Below, piece by piece: positions 42,347 to 51,894 of a stretch of 64,000 bases of DNA. Each line of letters starts with the position of its first letter. Within the stretch, counting starts at the first letter, position 1. The stretch comes from Microbacterium pygmaeum (GTDB lineage: Bacteria; Actinomycetota; Actinomycetes; Actinomycetales; Microbacteriaceae), in contig NZ_LT629692.1 in NCBI RefSeq assembly GCF_900100885.1, positions 992,001 through 1,056,000 on the forward strand, given 5' to 3'. The notes beneath the pieces were generated by a model. The model did no database searches. It had not been told where the DNA came from and saw only the letters and a program-made list of their open reading frames with translations. Both the position numbers and the translations under genes were made by a program.

Positions 42347-43200
42347 ATCGACGGCCATCCGCCGACCCGATCGGCACCACCGCAGTCACGGCTGTCCTGG
42401 CGGTCGCAGGCGTGTACTTCCTCCTGCCCCTGGTGTGGGTCATCATCGCCGCGACCAAGTCGCCGGGCGACCTGTTCTCCACCTTCGGGCTGTGGTTCTC
42501 CGACTCGCCGCAGGCGTGGCAGAACCTGGTGGCCCTGTTCACCCAGGACGGCGGGGCCTTCCTCACGTGGGTCGGCAACAGCATCATCTACTCCGGTGTC
42601 GGCGCACTCGTGGCGACAGTGATCTCGGCCGCCTGCGGGTACGCCATCGCCAAGTTCCCGTTCCGCGGACGCGAGGTCCTCTTCTCCACGATCCTCGGCG
42701 GGGTCCTGGTGCCGGCGACCGTGATCGCCCTGCCGCTGTACTTCCTGCTCAACACGGTGGGTCTGACAGGTTCGTACTGGGCGGTGCTGCTTCCCAGCAT
42801 GGTCAGCCCGTTCGGCGTGTACCTCGCGCGGATCCACGCCAACGCCAGCGTGCCCGACGAGATCATCGAGGCCGCCCGCCTCGACGGAGCCGGCGACATC
42901 CGGATCTTCGGCACGATCGCCACACGGATGATGACACCGGCCCTGGTGACGATCTTCCTGTTCCAGTTCGTCACCATCTGGAACAACTACCTGCTGCCGC
43001 TGGTCATGCTCAACGACACCAAGACCTTCCCGGTGACGCTGGGCCTGACGCTGTGGAACTCCCAGACCCAGCGCGATCCGATGTTCTATTCGCTCGTCGT
43101 GACGGGTTCGGCGGTCTCGGCGATCCTCCTGGTCGCACTCATGATCGCCCTCCAGCGCTTCTGGCGGGCCGACCTCACCGCGGGTGCCACGAAGGGCTGA
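42340..43200 (+). CDS. Sugar ABC transporter permease (MalG/UgpE type)
   Basis: A 286-residue permease with six membrane segments (first: VTAVLAVAGVYFLLPLVWVI). The EAA loop is EIIEAARLDGAGDIRIFGTI. It completes the third importer's channel. Its last codons form one arm of a hairpin (43192-43214) shared with the end of the convergent AraC gene. No ATPase is encoded with it. Confidence 0.9.
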   Translation: MVNRRPSADPIGTTAVTAVLAVAGVYFLLPLVWVIIAATKSPGDLFSTFGLWFSDSPQAWQNLVALFTQDGGAFLTWVGNSIIYSGVGALVATVISAACGYAIAKFPFRGREVLFSTILGGVLVPATVIALPLYFLLNTVGLTGSYWAVLLPSMVSPFGVYLARIHANASVPDEIIEAARLDGAGDIRIFGTIATRMMTPALVTIFLFQFVTIWNNYLLPLVMLNDTKTFPVTLGLTLWNSQTQRDPMFYSLVVTGSAVSAILLVALMIALQRFWRADLTAGATKG

Positions 43201-43214
43201 GCCGATCAGCCCTT
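43192..43214. terminator. Bidirectional hairpin across convergent gene ends
   Basis: AAGGGCTGA (43192-43200) pairs with TCAGCCCTT (43206-43214) around GCCGA. The stem contains the stop codons of both the permease and the AraC gene, so it can terminate transcription from both sides. Confidence 0.6.
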
Positions 43215-44069
43215 GCGTGTGTCGCGGTAGGCGGTCGGGCTCATCCCGTGCAGCTTGCGGAACTGGCGCGAGAAGTAGAACGGATCGTCCATGCCGACCT
43301 GCCGCGCGATCTCGGCGACCGTCTGGTCGGTGGTATCGAGCAGCCGGCGGGCTCGCGCCATCTTGAGCGACAGATGGTGTGCCAGCACGCCCCCTCCCGT
43401 CGCACCGCGGAAGAGCGCCGCCAGGTGGGAGGGCGACAGACCCACCAGTCCCGCCAGCTCGGCGACCTGCACGCGTCCGTCCACGCGATCCTCCAGATAG
43501 CGCATCGCGCGCTCGAGCGGTGTGCCGTCCTCGGGCAGGATGCGGTCGACCGCGAGGAGCGTGAACAGCCGCCAAGCCATTCCGGCGGTCGCGACGAGCC
43601 GAGCCGGTGTCGTGTCGCGCTCCAGCGCACTGACGATCTCGTCGAATTGCGCGGTGATGCGATCGATCGAGCGGAGCGAGAGGGTGAGCTCTCCTCGCCG
43701 GATGCCGGCGGACTCGACCAGTTCGGGGACGTCGGTGCCGCGCACGTGAGCCCACCAGATGGTCCAGGGGTCGTGCTCGCTCGCCCCGTACGCGTGGGCG
43801 ACTCCGCCGGGGATGATGATCGCGCCGCCCGACCCGACGCGGGTGCGGGACCCGTCGTGGTCCACCCAGCCCGATCCCGAGACGCACACGATCACGATGG
43901 TCTCCGGCGCTCCGGCGGGGCGGGCGCGCCCATGACTGTCGGCGCGCGGGAAGTATCCGGCATCCGTCACGATCATCCGCCGGGTGACGGGTCGCGCGAG
44001 CGCCGCCTCGACCAGTGGTCTCGGCACCACGTTGAGTCGTTCGTGCACGAATCCGTCGGCGCGATGCAT
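43206..44069 (-). CDS. AraC-family transcriptional regulator
   Basis: A 287-residue regulator. The N-terminal cupin-like sugar-binding domain (TIVIVCVSGSGWVDHDGSRT, then GGAIIIPGGVAHAYGASEHD) is of the AraC/MsmR type. The two C-terminal helix-turn-helix motifs are in VQVAELAGLVGLSPSHLAAL and TVAEIARQVGMDDPFYFSRQ, with FRKLHGMSPTAYR at the end. ATG 44069 is preferred over longer frames, which run antisense into the next gene. The matching paired sites before 40025 and 44166 are its likely targets, activating the importer and the downstream enzymes on sugar binding. Confidence 0.88.
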   Translation of the reverse strand: MHRADGFVHERLNVVPRPLVEAALARPVTRRMIVTDAGYFPRADSHGRARPAGAPETIVIVCVSGSGWVDHDGSRTRVGSGGAIIIPGGVAHAYGASEHDPWTIWWAHVRGTDVPELVESAGIRRGELTLSLRSIDRITAQFDEIVSALERDTTPARLVATAGMAWRLFTLLAVDRILPEDGTPLERAMRYLEDRVDGRVQVAELAGLVGLSPSHLAALFRGATGGGVLAHHLSLKMARARRLLDTTDQTVAEIARQVGMDDPFYFSRQFRKLHGMSPTAYRDTRKG

Positions 44070-44100
44070 CCCTCGATTCTCCCACGAGCGCCGGCATCGG

Positions 44101-44159
44101 ATCGTCCAGGTGGCTCGCGCGATCCGACATGGTCGTGCGGGCGTGCTCGGACCTAGAGT
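44101..44159 (+). promoter_or_regulatory. Probable AraC-regulated leaderless promoter of the DUF5107 gene
   Basis: Half-sites ATCGTCCAGG (44101-44110) and ATCCGACATG (44122-44131), then TAGAGT (44154-44159), which starts 23 bp after the second half-site. The GTG start is six bases farther. Spacing is the same as in the promoter at 39912. Confidence 0.65.
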
Positions 44160-44165
44160 TGCCGC

Positions 44166-47100
44166 GTGCCCCGAGACGACGACGCCCCGAGCCGCATCCA
44201 GCTGCCTTCCGCGCCACCTGACCAGCAGTCGATCATCGATGCCGGTGGGGTTGCCTGCTGGTGCGAGCCGGTGACGATCGACACCTACGAGCCCGGCGAC
44301 CCCGACCGCTACCCGCTGTTCCTCGATCGGCGGGTGTATCAGGGCTCGAGCGGCCGCGTGTACCCGATGCCGATGATCGACGCGGTCTCGCACGAGAAGC
44401 GCCCGCACGAGTGGCAGGCGATCCACCTCGAGAACGAGTACGTGCGCCTTCTGCTCCTGCCCGAGATCGGCGGTCGGATCCACATCGGATACGACAAGGT
44501 GGCCGGGTACGACTTCTTCTACCGCAACAACGTCATCAAGCCCGCCCTGGTCGGCCTCGCCGGGCCGTGGATCTCCGGGGGCGTGGAGTTCAACTGGCCG
44601 CAGCACCACCGCCCCGCAACGTTCCTGCCCGTCGACGCCCGGATCGAACGCGAAGCCGACGGGGGAGTCGTCGTCTGGCACAGCGACTTCGATCCCCTGC
44701 AGCGGATGCGCGGCGTGCACGGCGTGCGGCTGCGCCCGGGTTCATCTCTCATCGAGGCGGACGTGCGACTGCACAATCGCACCGATGTGCCGCAGACCTT
44801 CCTGTGGTGGGCCAACGTCGCGGCACGTTCGCACGAGCGGTACCAGTCGTTCTTCCCCGACGACGTGGCATACGTTGCCGACCACGCTCGACGCGCGATC
44901 ACCGCCTTCCCGCGGGCCGACAGGCCGTACTACGGCGTGGACTATCCGGCGCTCGCGGGCGAGCGGCCGGGCGCCGACCGCATCGACATCTCCGCGAGCA
45001 TCCCGGTGCCGACCTCGTACATGATCACCGATACCGACGACTCGTTCTTCGGCGGCTACGACCACGCGGCGGACGCCGGGTTCGTGCACTGGGCGGATCG
45101 CGCACTGTCGCCGGGCAAGAAGCAGTGGACGTGGGGCACCGGTGCGATCGGCACAGCCTGGGATGCGCAGCTGACCGACGACGACGGTCCGTACGTCGAG
45201 CTGATGGCGGGTGTCTACACCGACAATCAGCCGGACTTCGCGTGGCTGGCGCCGGGGGAGACGAAGCGATTCAGCCAGTTCTGGTTCCCGATCCATGCGA
45301 TCGGTGCAGCCCGGCAGGCGACGACGCACGCCGCGATCGCCGTCTCGCCCGATGGCTCGAGCGTGGGTGTCATCGCGACGACGCCGGTCGAGGCGACCGT
45401 GAAGCTGCGCACCGCCGACGACGAGATCATCGAATGGTCCGGGACCCTCGCACCCGACCGGCCGTTCCGCCATGAGGTGAGCGCCGCACGGGTCATCGCC
45501 GTGGACGTACGCTCGGGCGAGGTCGCACTCGTCTCATGGCGCGAGCGCACGCATGCCGCTGCCGAGCCCTGGGTGGCCACCGCGCCCCCCGCGCCGGCCG
45601 AGATCGCGGGCACCGACGAGCTGTTCCTCACCGCGACGCACCTCGACCAGTACCGGCACCCGACGCGGTCCGCTGTCCCGTACCTCCGCGAGGCGCTCGG
45701 CCGCGACCCGGGCGACATCCGCGCGGCGACAGCGCTTGCGGCGTGGCTCCTCCGCCGCGGCGAGTACGACGAGGCGGGCGCGCAGCTCGAACCGGCGATC
45801 GAGCGGCTGACGCGCCGCAACCTCAATCCCCGCGACGGCGAGCCGCTCTACCTGTTGGGGCTCGTTCGCGAACGACAGGGAAGGGTCGCCGAGGCGGATG
45901 CGCACTTCGCGCGGGCCGCCTGGAACATCGCCTGGTCGGCGCCGGCGAACCTCGCCCGGGCCCGCCTCGCCATGCGCGCGGAGCGTTTCGCCGACGCACT
46001 GCGGCTCGCCGACATCGCGGGAGGGATCCCGGAGGCGCACCGGGTCGCGGTGCTCGCGCTGGGCGCGCTCGGCAAGACGACCGAAGCCCGCGCGATGGTG
46101 GTGGGTCTGCACCGGGCGGATCCACTGGACCCGGCGACGTCGGCGCTGGCTCGGACACACGGCGTCGCCGCCGCCAGGCCCCTGGATCCACGGACGATCC
46201 TCGACGTCGCCGCTGAGTTCGCCCGTGCCGGCGCGTTCGCCGAGGCGCTCGCCGCGACGGCCGAGCCGGAGTCGGCATCGGCTGCGGCGTTCGGCAATGC
46301 CGAACCGCTTCGCCGGGTGCTGCGGTCGGCCTGGGCCGGCGCCATCGGTGATCTGGATGCCGCTGCGCTCGAGCTCGCGGAGCTGGAGGTGCTGCCACTC
46401 GACCTCGCGTTCCCGGCCGGCCTCGACCAGTTCGACGCGCTGACGGCGGCGAGTGCCGGGGGGAGCCCGCAGGTCGCGGCTCTGCGAGGCATGTGGCTGC
46501 TGGATGCGGGGCGAGAGGAGGACGCGCTCGCCGAGCTGACCGCGGCGACGGCGGCCGGCATCGATGACCCCGTCGCGTGGCGGAACCTCGCGATCGCCGT
46601 CATGCGCACGAACCGTGACGCCGATGCCGCGGACGCCGCGTACGCGCACGCACTCGCGCTTCGCGTCGACGCGCGACTGGTCTTCGAGCGGGACCTGCTC
46701 GCCCGCATGATCGGCACGCCGGCGGCGCAGCGTCTGAGCCTTCTGGAACAGCACGCACCCGTGCTCGCCGCGCGTGACGACCTCGCACTCGTATACGCGG
46801 AGCTGCTGCGGGAGGTCGATCGCGTCGACGAGGCGTGGTCGATCCTGTCCGAGCGCGTCTTCCGGCCGTTCGAGGGCGGCGAGGGGATGGTCATCGCAGC
46901 CTACGACAGCGTGGCGTGCACGCTCGCCCGCCGGCACCTGGCCGCCGGCCGGCCAGACCGTGCCATCGCACTGCTGCAGGAGGGTCTCGAGGCCCCTGCG
47001 AATCTCGGTGAGGGCAGGCATCCGGCTGTTCCGCAGGCGGAACGCCTCGTCCTGCTCGGCGATGCTCTTGCGGCGACGGGGGACGAGACTGCAGCGCGCG

Positions 47101-47423
47101 ACGTGTGGGCGGCGGCCCGAGCCGGCACACCGCTCGCGGTGGCCGCGCGGCCCGCTGAGCTCGCCGACCGCTGGATCGGCGTCGCCCACGTGCGCCTCGG
47201 CGAGCAGTCGGAGGCGGAAGCCGTCTGGTGCCGCCTCGAGGCGCGCGCAGCCGAACTCGAACACGCGAAGGACGAGGTCGACTACTTCGCGACGTCGCTT
47301 CCCGAGCTGCTCGTCTTCGACACCGACACCGCCGCCGCACGCGCCGCCCTCGCCGCCGCCCTGCGGGTCGCCGCCGCCGACGAGCGAGCGACCCAGCGCG
47401 CAGCCGAGAGGATGGATGCATGA
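44166..47423 (+). CDS. Large DUF5107 and TPR-repeat protein
   Basis: A 1085-residue protein. Residues ~30-330 match DUF5107: WQAIHLENEYVRLLLLPEIG, GRIHIGYDKVAGYDFFYRNN, ISGGVEFNWPQHHRP, and PGETKRFSQFWFPI. This is a galactose-mutarotase-like beta-sandwich. From about residue 490 on it is almost wholly helical with tetratricopeptide repeats such as ALAAWLLRRGEYDEAGAQLE and YLLGLVRERQGRVAEADAHF. No signal peptide. Such proteins recur in sugar operons with unknown activity; a role on glycosides or as a sugar sensor scaffold is possible. It overlaps the GH5-like gene by four bases. Confidence 0.75.
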   Translation: MPRDDDAPSRIQLPSAPPDQQSIIDAGGVACWCEPVTIDTYEPGDPDRYPLFLDRRVYQGSSGRVYPMPMIDAVSHEKRPHEWQAIHLENEYVRLLLLPEIGGRIHIGYDKVAGYDFFYRNNVIKPALVGLAGPWISGGVEFNWPQHHRPATFLPVDARIEREADGGVVVWHSDFDPLQRMRGVHGVRLRPGSSLIEADVRLHNRTDVPQTFLWWANVAARSHERYQSFFPDDVAYVADHARRAITAFPRADRPYYGVDYPALAGERPGADRIDISASIPVPTSYMITDTDDSFFGGYDHAADAGFVHWADRALSPGKKQWTWGTGAIGTAWDAQLTDDDGPYVELMAGVYTDNQPDFAWLAPGETKRFSQFWFPIHAIGAARQATTHAAIAVSPDGSSVGVIATTPVEATVKLRTADDEIIEWSGTLAPDRPFRHEVSAARVIAVDVRSGEVALVSWRERTHAAAEPWVATAPPAPAEIAGTDELFLTATHLDQYRHPTRSAVPYLREALGRDPGDIRAATALAAWLLRRGEYDEAGAQLEPAIERLTRRNLNPRDGEPLYLLGLVRERQGRVAEADAHFARAAWNIAWSAPANLARARLAMRAERFADALRLADIAGGIPEAHRVAVLALGALGKTTEARAMVVGLHRADPLDPATSALARTHGVAAARPLDPRTILDVAAEFARAGAFAEALAATAEPESASAAAFGNAEPLRRVLRSAWAGAIGDLDAAALELAELEVLPLDLAFPAGLDQFDALTAASAGGSPQVAALRGMWLLDAGREEDALAELTAATAAGIDDPVAWRNLAIAVMRTNRDADAADAAYAHALALRVDARLVFERDLLARMIGTPAAQRLSLLEQHAPVLAARDDLALVYAELLREVDRVDEAWSILSERVFRPFEGGEGMVIAAYDSVACTLARRHLAAGRPDRAIALLQEGLEAPANLGEGRHPAVPQAERLVLLGDALAATGDETAARDVWAAARAGTPLAVAARPAELADRWIGVAHVRLGEQSEAEAVWCRLEARAAELEHAKDEVDYFATSLPELLVFDTDTAAARAALAAALRVAAADERATQRAAERMDA

Positions 47424-48727
47424 CCGACCGCTACCTCGGGTCGGGGACGATCCCGGACACCTCCGACGGACTGACGGGGCCCGTCCCCGCACACCTGCCG
47501 CAGCGACTCGCGATCACCCTGTGGGACTTCTCCTGGTACACCCGGGCAGGCTCGGCTGAGCCATACGAAGATCTCGACGCCGCCGTGGCGGATGCGGCCT
47601 CGCTCGGCTACAACGCGATCCGCATCTGCGCGGCACCCCTTCTGCTCTTCGGCGGACTCGGACTCGACGCGCTCGCCGAGGACCTCGAGATCGAAGGACT
47701 CGGCGCTGCCCCCGACGGCGGCTTCTACGGGCAGCGCACCCGTTGGTACGACGCCCCCGGCGGCTACCGGATCGACCTGCGCGAGCGGCTGCTGCGGTTG
47801 TTCGACGCGACGCGGCGGCATGGGCTCGTGGTGGTCCTCGCCAGCTGGGAGTACCAGCAGTCACCCGCCTTCGCCGCCTCGCCGGGGTGGTTCGACGCGA
47901 TCGACGCGGTTCCGCTCGGCGAGCGGTACCGTGTGCTCGCTGGGGCATGGGACCGGATGATCGAGTTCCTGAGCCGGCATGGTCACCGGGAGCGCATCGC
48001 GCTGGTCGAGCTGCACAACGAGGTCGACTTCTCGATCCTCCCGGCGCTCGCCGACGGCGGGGCCGCACAGGTGGAGTGGCTGAGCGCGCAGCATCCGGAT
48101 CTCCTCGTCACGGCCAGCTACGGCAAGCCGCCCCATCTCGCGATGCACCGCGTGCCGGACGGGCTCGGCGCCGCGCAGTTCCACGTCTACAGCTACGGAG
48201 TCCTGGACGCCCTGCAGAAGCGCATCGACATCCGCTCGGAGGGCAGCGCGGATTTCCCGAACCCAGAGCTGCGGGCGCTGCTGCGCACCGACGCCCCCGG
48301 CGTGGCAGAGTACGGTCGCGCCGCTGAATGGAAGTACCGGGCGACGGTCGTCACCGACCAGATGATCTACGGCTACGACTGGGTGGATGCGGACGCCTGG
48401 GACACCTGGCTCCTGGAGGAGTACGGGACCTACCGCGAAGTCATGCGGCGCGAGATCGAGTCACGCGTCATCGCGATCGCGGAGTGGGCGCGGGCGCAAG
48501 GCGTCCCGGCACTGGTCGGCGAAGGGTGGGTCGGCTACACGCCGCTGCGCGGCACCTTCGAAGAGGGCCCCGTCGGCAGGGCACTCGCAGAACACGGCAT
48601 CGACACCGCCCTCGCGCGCGGCGTGTGGGGGGTCGTGCTGTGCTCCAACGCCGCTCCGCATCATCCGATGTGGGCGTTGCGCGCGTGGCAGCGCGCCCAG
48701 AACGCCCGTATCCTCGCCGCGGACTGA
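47420..48727 (+). CDS. GH5-like (clan GH-A) glycosidase
   Basis: A 435-residue cytosolic TIM-barrel enzyme. The barrel starts LAITLWDFSWYTRAG; the acid/base candidate is E201 in LVELHNEVDFS and the nucleophile E368 in ALVGEGWVGY, the two Glu at the ends of strands 4 and 7 that define clan GH-A. HVYSYGVLDA and YDWVDADAWDTWLLEEYG are in between. It fits cellulase-like (GH5) annotations, but the exact family is uncertain. It is coupled to the DUF5107 gene by an ATGA overlap and presumably acts on the same substrate, imported by the system at 40025. Confidence 0.75.
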   Translation: MTDRYLGSGTIPDTSDGLTGPVPAHLPQRLAITLWDFSWYTRAGSAEPYEDLDAAVADAASLGYNAIRICAAPLLLFGGLGLDALAEDLEIEGLGAAPDGGFYGQRTRWYDAPGGYRIDLRERLLRLFDATRRHGLVVVLASWEYQQSPAFAASPGWFDAIDAVPLGERYRVLAGAWDRMIEFLSRHGHRERIALVELHNEVDFSILPALADGGAAQVEWLSAQHPDLLVTASYGKPPHLAMHRVPDGLGAAQFHVYSYGVLDALQKRIDIRSEGSADFPNPELRALLRTDAPGVAEYGRAAEWKYRATVVTDQMIYGYDWVDADAWDTWLLEEYGTYREVMRREIESRVIAIAEWARAQGVPALVGEGWVGYTPLRGTFEEGPVGRALAEHGIDTALARGVWGVVLCSNAAPHHPMWALRAWQRAQNARILAAD

Positions 48728-48756
48728 CCTCGAGTCAATTCGTCGCAGCGATCTGC

Positions 48757-50397
48757 TCAGCCGCCGAGCGCCTCGCCGACCACGGCCCGCGCTTCCTCCT
48801 GCACCTCGCGGAGATGCTCGGGGCCCCGCAGCGACTCGGCATAGAGCTTGTAGACGTCTTCGGTGCCGGACGGGCGCGCGGCGAACCAGGCGTGCTCGGT
48901 CTGCACCTTCAGTCCGCCGATCGCCGCGCCGTTGCCCGGTGCGTGCGAGAGCTTGGCGGTGATCGGCTCGCCCGCGAGCTCGGTCGCGGTCACCGCATCC
49001 GGAGACAGCTTCGCCAGCTGCGCCTTCTGGGCGGGCGTCGCGGGGGCATCGACGCGCTGATAGACGGATGCCCCGAACTGCGCCTCCAGCTCGGCGTACC
49101 GCTGCGACGGGGTCTTGCCGGTGACGGCGAGGATCTCGGCGGCCAGGAGGCACAGCAGGATGCCGTCCTTGTCGGTGGTCCAGACCGTGCCGTCCTTACG
49201 CAGGAACGAGGCGCCGGCGGACTCCTCGCCACCGAAGGCCACCGATCCGTCGAGCAGCCCCGGAACGAACCATTTGAAGCCGACCGGGACCTCGAGGAGG
49301 GTCCGCCCGAGCGACTCCGCGACGCGGTCGATGATCATCGACGAGACGAGGGTCTTGCCGATCGCCGCATCCGCCGGCCATCCCTCGCGATGCGCATACA
49401 GGTAGTCGATCGCCACCGCCAGGTAGTGGTTCGGGTTCATCAGCCCGGCATCGGGGGTGACGATGCCGTGCCGGTCGGCGTCGGCGTCGTTCCCGGTCAG
49501 GATGTCGTAATCGTGCCGCTTCGCCACGAGCGAGGCCATCGCGTTCGGCGAGGACGGATCCATGCGGATCTTCTCGTCCCAGTCCAGCGTCATGAACTTC
49601 CAGGTCGGGTCGACGTCGGGGTTCACGACGGTCAGATCGAGCCCGTAGTGCTCGCCGATCAGCGCCCAGTACTCGACGGACGCCCCGCCGAGTGGGTCGG
49701 CGCCGATGCGCACCCCGGCGTTCTTGATCGCGTCGATGTCGATGATGTTCTCGAGGTCGCGCACATACGCCTCGCGGAAGTCGTACTCGCCCAGCGCGTC
49801 GAAGTCGATGTCGGAGAACCGGGTGCGCTTCACGTCGACCAGTCCCGCGGCGATCAGCTCGTTGGCCCGGTTCGCGATCCAGCCGGTGGCGTCGGTGTCG
49901 GCGGGCCCGCCGTTCGGCGGGTTGTACTTGAAGCCGCCGTCGCGCGGCGGGTTGTGGCTCGGGGTCACCACGATCCCGTCGGAGCGGGCAGGGTCATCCA
50001 GTGGGCGATCGCGGTTGTAGGCGAGGATCGCGTGGCTCAGTGCCGGCGTCGGCACCCACGAATCGCGGGCGTCGATGCGCACGTCCACGCCGTTGGCGAC
50101 AAGAACCTCGATCGCGCTGCGCTCGGCAGGACGTGACAGGCCGTGCGTGTCGCGACCGAGGAACAGGGGTCCGCCGATGCCCTGCCCGTTGCGATAGTCG
50201 ACGATCGCCTGAGTGGTGGCGAGGATGTGGTCTTCGTTGAAGCTCGTCGACAGCGACGACCCGCGGTGACCGCTGGTGCCGAACGCCACCCGCTGCTCGG
50301 CGATCGTCGGATCGGGCTTGCGGTCGTAGTACGCGGCGATCAGTTCGTCGATGTCGATGAGGTCGGATTCTTCGGCTGGCTGTCCTGCGCGGCTCAT
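48757..50397 (-). CDS. pgm: Phosphoglucomutase, alpha-D-glucose phosphate-specific
   Basis: A 546-residue phosphohexomutase that interconverts glucose-1- and glucose-6-phosphate. The phosphoserine loop is VTPSHNPPRDGG, the Mg loop DADADRHG, the sugar-binding loop GGEESAGASF and the phosphate-binding RPSGTEDVYKLY. The N-terminal VAFGTSGHRGSS marks the long bacterial Pgm type. It links the Leloir output (glucose-1-phosphate from galT) to glycolysis. The start is an ATG with a CAGACT hexamer shortly upstream. Confidence 0.95.
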   Translation of the reverse strand: MSRAGQPAEESDLIDIDELIAAYYDRKPDPTIAEQRVAFGTSGHRGSSLSTSFNEDHILATTQAIVDYRNGQGIGGPLFLGRDTHGLSRPAERSAIEVLVANGVDVRIDARDSWVPTPALSHAILAYNRDRPLDDPARSDGIVVTPSHNPPRDGGFKYNPPNGGPADTDATGWIANRANELIAAGLVDVKRTRFSDIDFDALGEYDFREAYVRDLENIIDIDAIKNAGVRIGADPLGGASVEYWALIGEHYGLDLTVVNPDVDPTWKFMTLDWDEKIRMDPSSPNAMASLVAKRHDYDILTGNDADADRHGIVTPDAGLMNPNHYLAVAIDYLYAHREGWPADAAIGKTLVSSMIIDRVAESLGRTLLEVPVGFKWFVPGLLDGSVAFGGEESAGASFLRKDGTVWTTDKDGILLCLLAAEILAVTGKTPSQRYAELEAQFGASVYQRVDAPATPAQKAQLAKLSPDAVTATELAGEPITAKLSHAPGNGAAIGGLKVQTEHAWFAARPSGTEDVYKLYAESLRGPEHLREVQEEARAVVGEALGG

Positions 50398-50471
50398 GGC
50401 TCCCAGTCTGGCACCGGGCGGGGTGTTGTGTGCCGGGTATTGACACGCATGACGATGGCTAGGCTGATCCG

Positions 50472-51431
50472 GTGACCACGGAGCCCTCCACGCAGACCAA
50501 GCGCACCTACAGCTACCTCGGCCCCGCGGGAACCTTCACGGAGGCCGCGCTCGCGCAGGTGCCGGAGGCGCGCGGTCACACCTGGCACTCGGTGCGCAAT
50601 GTGGGCGAGGCACTGGCCGATGTGGTCGAGGGTCGCTCGGATGCCGCGATGATCGCGATCGAGAATTCGGTTGACGGCGGCGTCTCGACCGCGCAGGACG
50701 CCCTTGCCACCATGCCGGGGCTGCGCATCGTGGGGGAGTACCTCGTGCCCGTGCAGTTCGTGCTCGTCGGCCGGCCCGGCACGACGCTCGACGAGGTCGC
50801 GCTGATCGCCGCGCATCCGGTCGCCTATGCGCAGTGCCTGCGGTGGCTCACCGAGTCCCTGCCCGCGCACGCGCACATCCCCGCAGCGAGCAACGTCGCC
50901 AGCGCGGTCGGACTGCTGGATGGCACGAGCGATGCGGATGCCGCAATCTCGCCGCCCGGAATCCTCGAGCACCACGACCTGACGCTGCTGGCCGAGAACA
51001 TCGGCGACAACGCGAACGCGGTGACGCGGTTCGTCCTGGTCGCCCGGACCGTCGCGCCGCCGCCGCCGACCGGGGCTGACAAGACCTCGCTGATCGTCGA
51101 ACTGCCGGACGACAAGCCGGGGGCGCTGCTGGACATGCTGGAGCAGTTCGCGACGCGCGGCATCAACCTGTCGCTGCTGGCGTCGCGCCCGATCGGCGAC
51201 GCCCTTGGTCGGTATCGCTTCGTCATCGACGCCGATGGCCACGTCGAGGACGAGCGGATGGCCGATGCCCTGCTCGGGCTTCGCCGCTTCAGCCCGAAGG
51301 TGATCTTCCTCGGCTCGTACCCGCGCGCCGACCGCGCGATCGTGCGGTATCCCGAGCGGTACTCGGACGACGTGTTCGTCGAGGCGCGTGACTGGCTGCG
51401 CGGTCTCGTCAGCGGCGAGCCGGAGGCCTGA
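50472..51431 (+). CDS. pheA: Prephenate dehydratase
   Basis: A 319-residue monofunctional prephenate dehydratase that makes phenylpyruvate for phenylalanine synthesis. It begins YSYLGPAGTFTEAALAQVPE; the catalytic TRF motif is VTRFVLVAR. The C-terminal ACT domain (IVELPDDKPGALLDMLEQFA, GINLSLLASRPI) gives phenylalanine feedback inhibition; the usual ESRP reads ASRP. TAGGCT (50460-50465) lies six bases before GTG 50472, with a TTGACA at 50440-50445, so the message is probably leaderless. The PPOX-fold gene follows after one base. Confidence 0.95.
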   Translation: MTTEPSTQTKRTYSYLGPAGTFTEAALAQVPEARGHTWHSVRNVGEALADVVEGRSDAAMIAIENSVDGGVSTAQDALATMPGLRIVGEYLVPVQFVLVGRPGTTLDEVALIAAHPVAYAQCLRWLTESLPAHAHIPAASNVASAVGLLDGTSDADAAISPPGILEHHDLTLLAENIGDNANAVTRFVLVARTVAPPPPTGADKTSLIVELPDDKPGALLDMLEQFATRGINLSLLASRPIGDALGRYRFVIDADGHVEDERMADALLGLRRFSPKVIFLGSYPRADRAIVRYPERYSDDVFVEARDWLRGLVSGEPEA

Positions 51432-51432
51432 G

Positions 51433-51882
51433 ATGCCGATCTCCGAGGAGCCGTTCGTGTTCCAGGCATCCGACGCGCTGCACGCGCGCACGCTCGCCCG
51501 GCTGGAGGACGAGCAGATCGGATGGCTCGGCACGACCGGTCGCGACGGCTTTCCGCATGCAGTTCCCGTCTGGTTCCTCTGGCGCGACGGGCGGGTGATC
51601 GTCTTCAGCGAGCCGGCCACGGCCAAGGTGCGCAACATCCGCGCCGACGATCGTGTCGTCTTCCACCTCGAGGGCGGAGAGGACGGCGAGCAGATCGCCG
51701 TGCTGCGCGGCCGGGCTGCGATCTCGCCGGAGGAGACGGCGGCCTGGCTGGATGCGATCGGCGAGGAGTACGGGCGGAAGTACGCCGGCGGCCTCGAGGG
51801 TCTGCACATGTCGCTGGCCGACATGGCGGCGCGCTACACCGTCGTGCTCGAGATCACGCCGTACCAGCTGATCGCCTGGTAG
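51433..51882 (+). CDS. PPOX-class (split barrel) F420- or FMN-dependent protein
   Basis: A 149-residue split-barrel flavin-fold protein. Typical blocks are IGWLGTTGRDGFPHAVPVWF, VIVFSEPATAKVRNIRADDR and VVFHLEGGEDGEQIAVLRG. It resembles the actinobacterial PPOX family (Rv3369-like) that binds F420 or haem/FMN; the substrate is unknown. The start ATG lies one base after the pheA stop, so it is cotranscribed with pheA. Confidence 0.8.
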   Translation: MPISEEPFVFQASDALHARTLARLEDEQIGWLGTTGRDGFPHAVPVWFLWRDGRVIVFSEPATAKVRNIRADDRVVFHLEGGEDGEQIAVLRGRAAISPEETAAWLDAIGEEYGRKYAGGLEGLHMSLADMAARYTVVLEITPYQLIAW

Positions 51883-51894
51883 CGGCCTTCCCGG

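Noticed and set aside
37561..42358. Very long open frames on the minus strand (over 800 codons each) opposite the GH35 and importer genes
   Set aside because: They are Arg/Asp/Gly-rich with no family match and lie antisense to well-supported genes; such frames are expected at this GC content.
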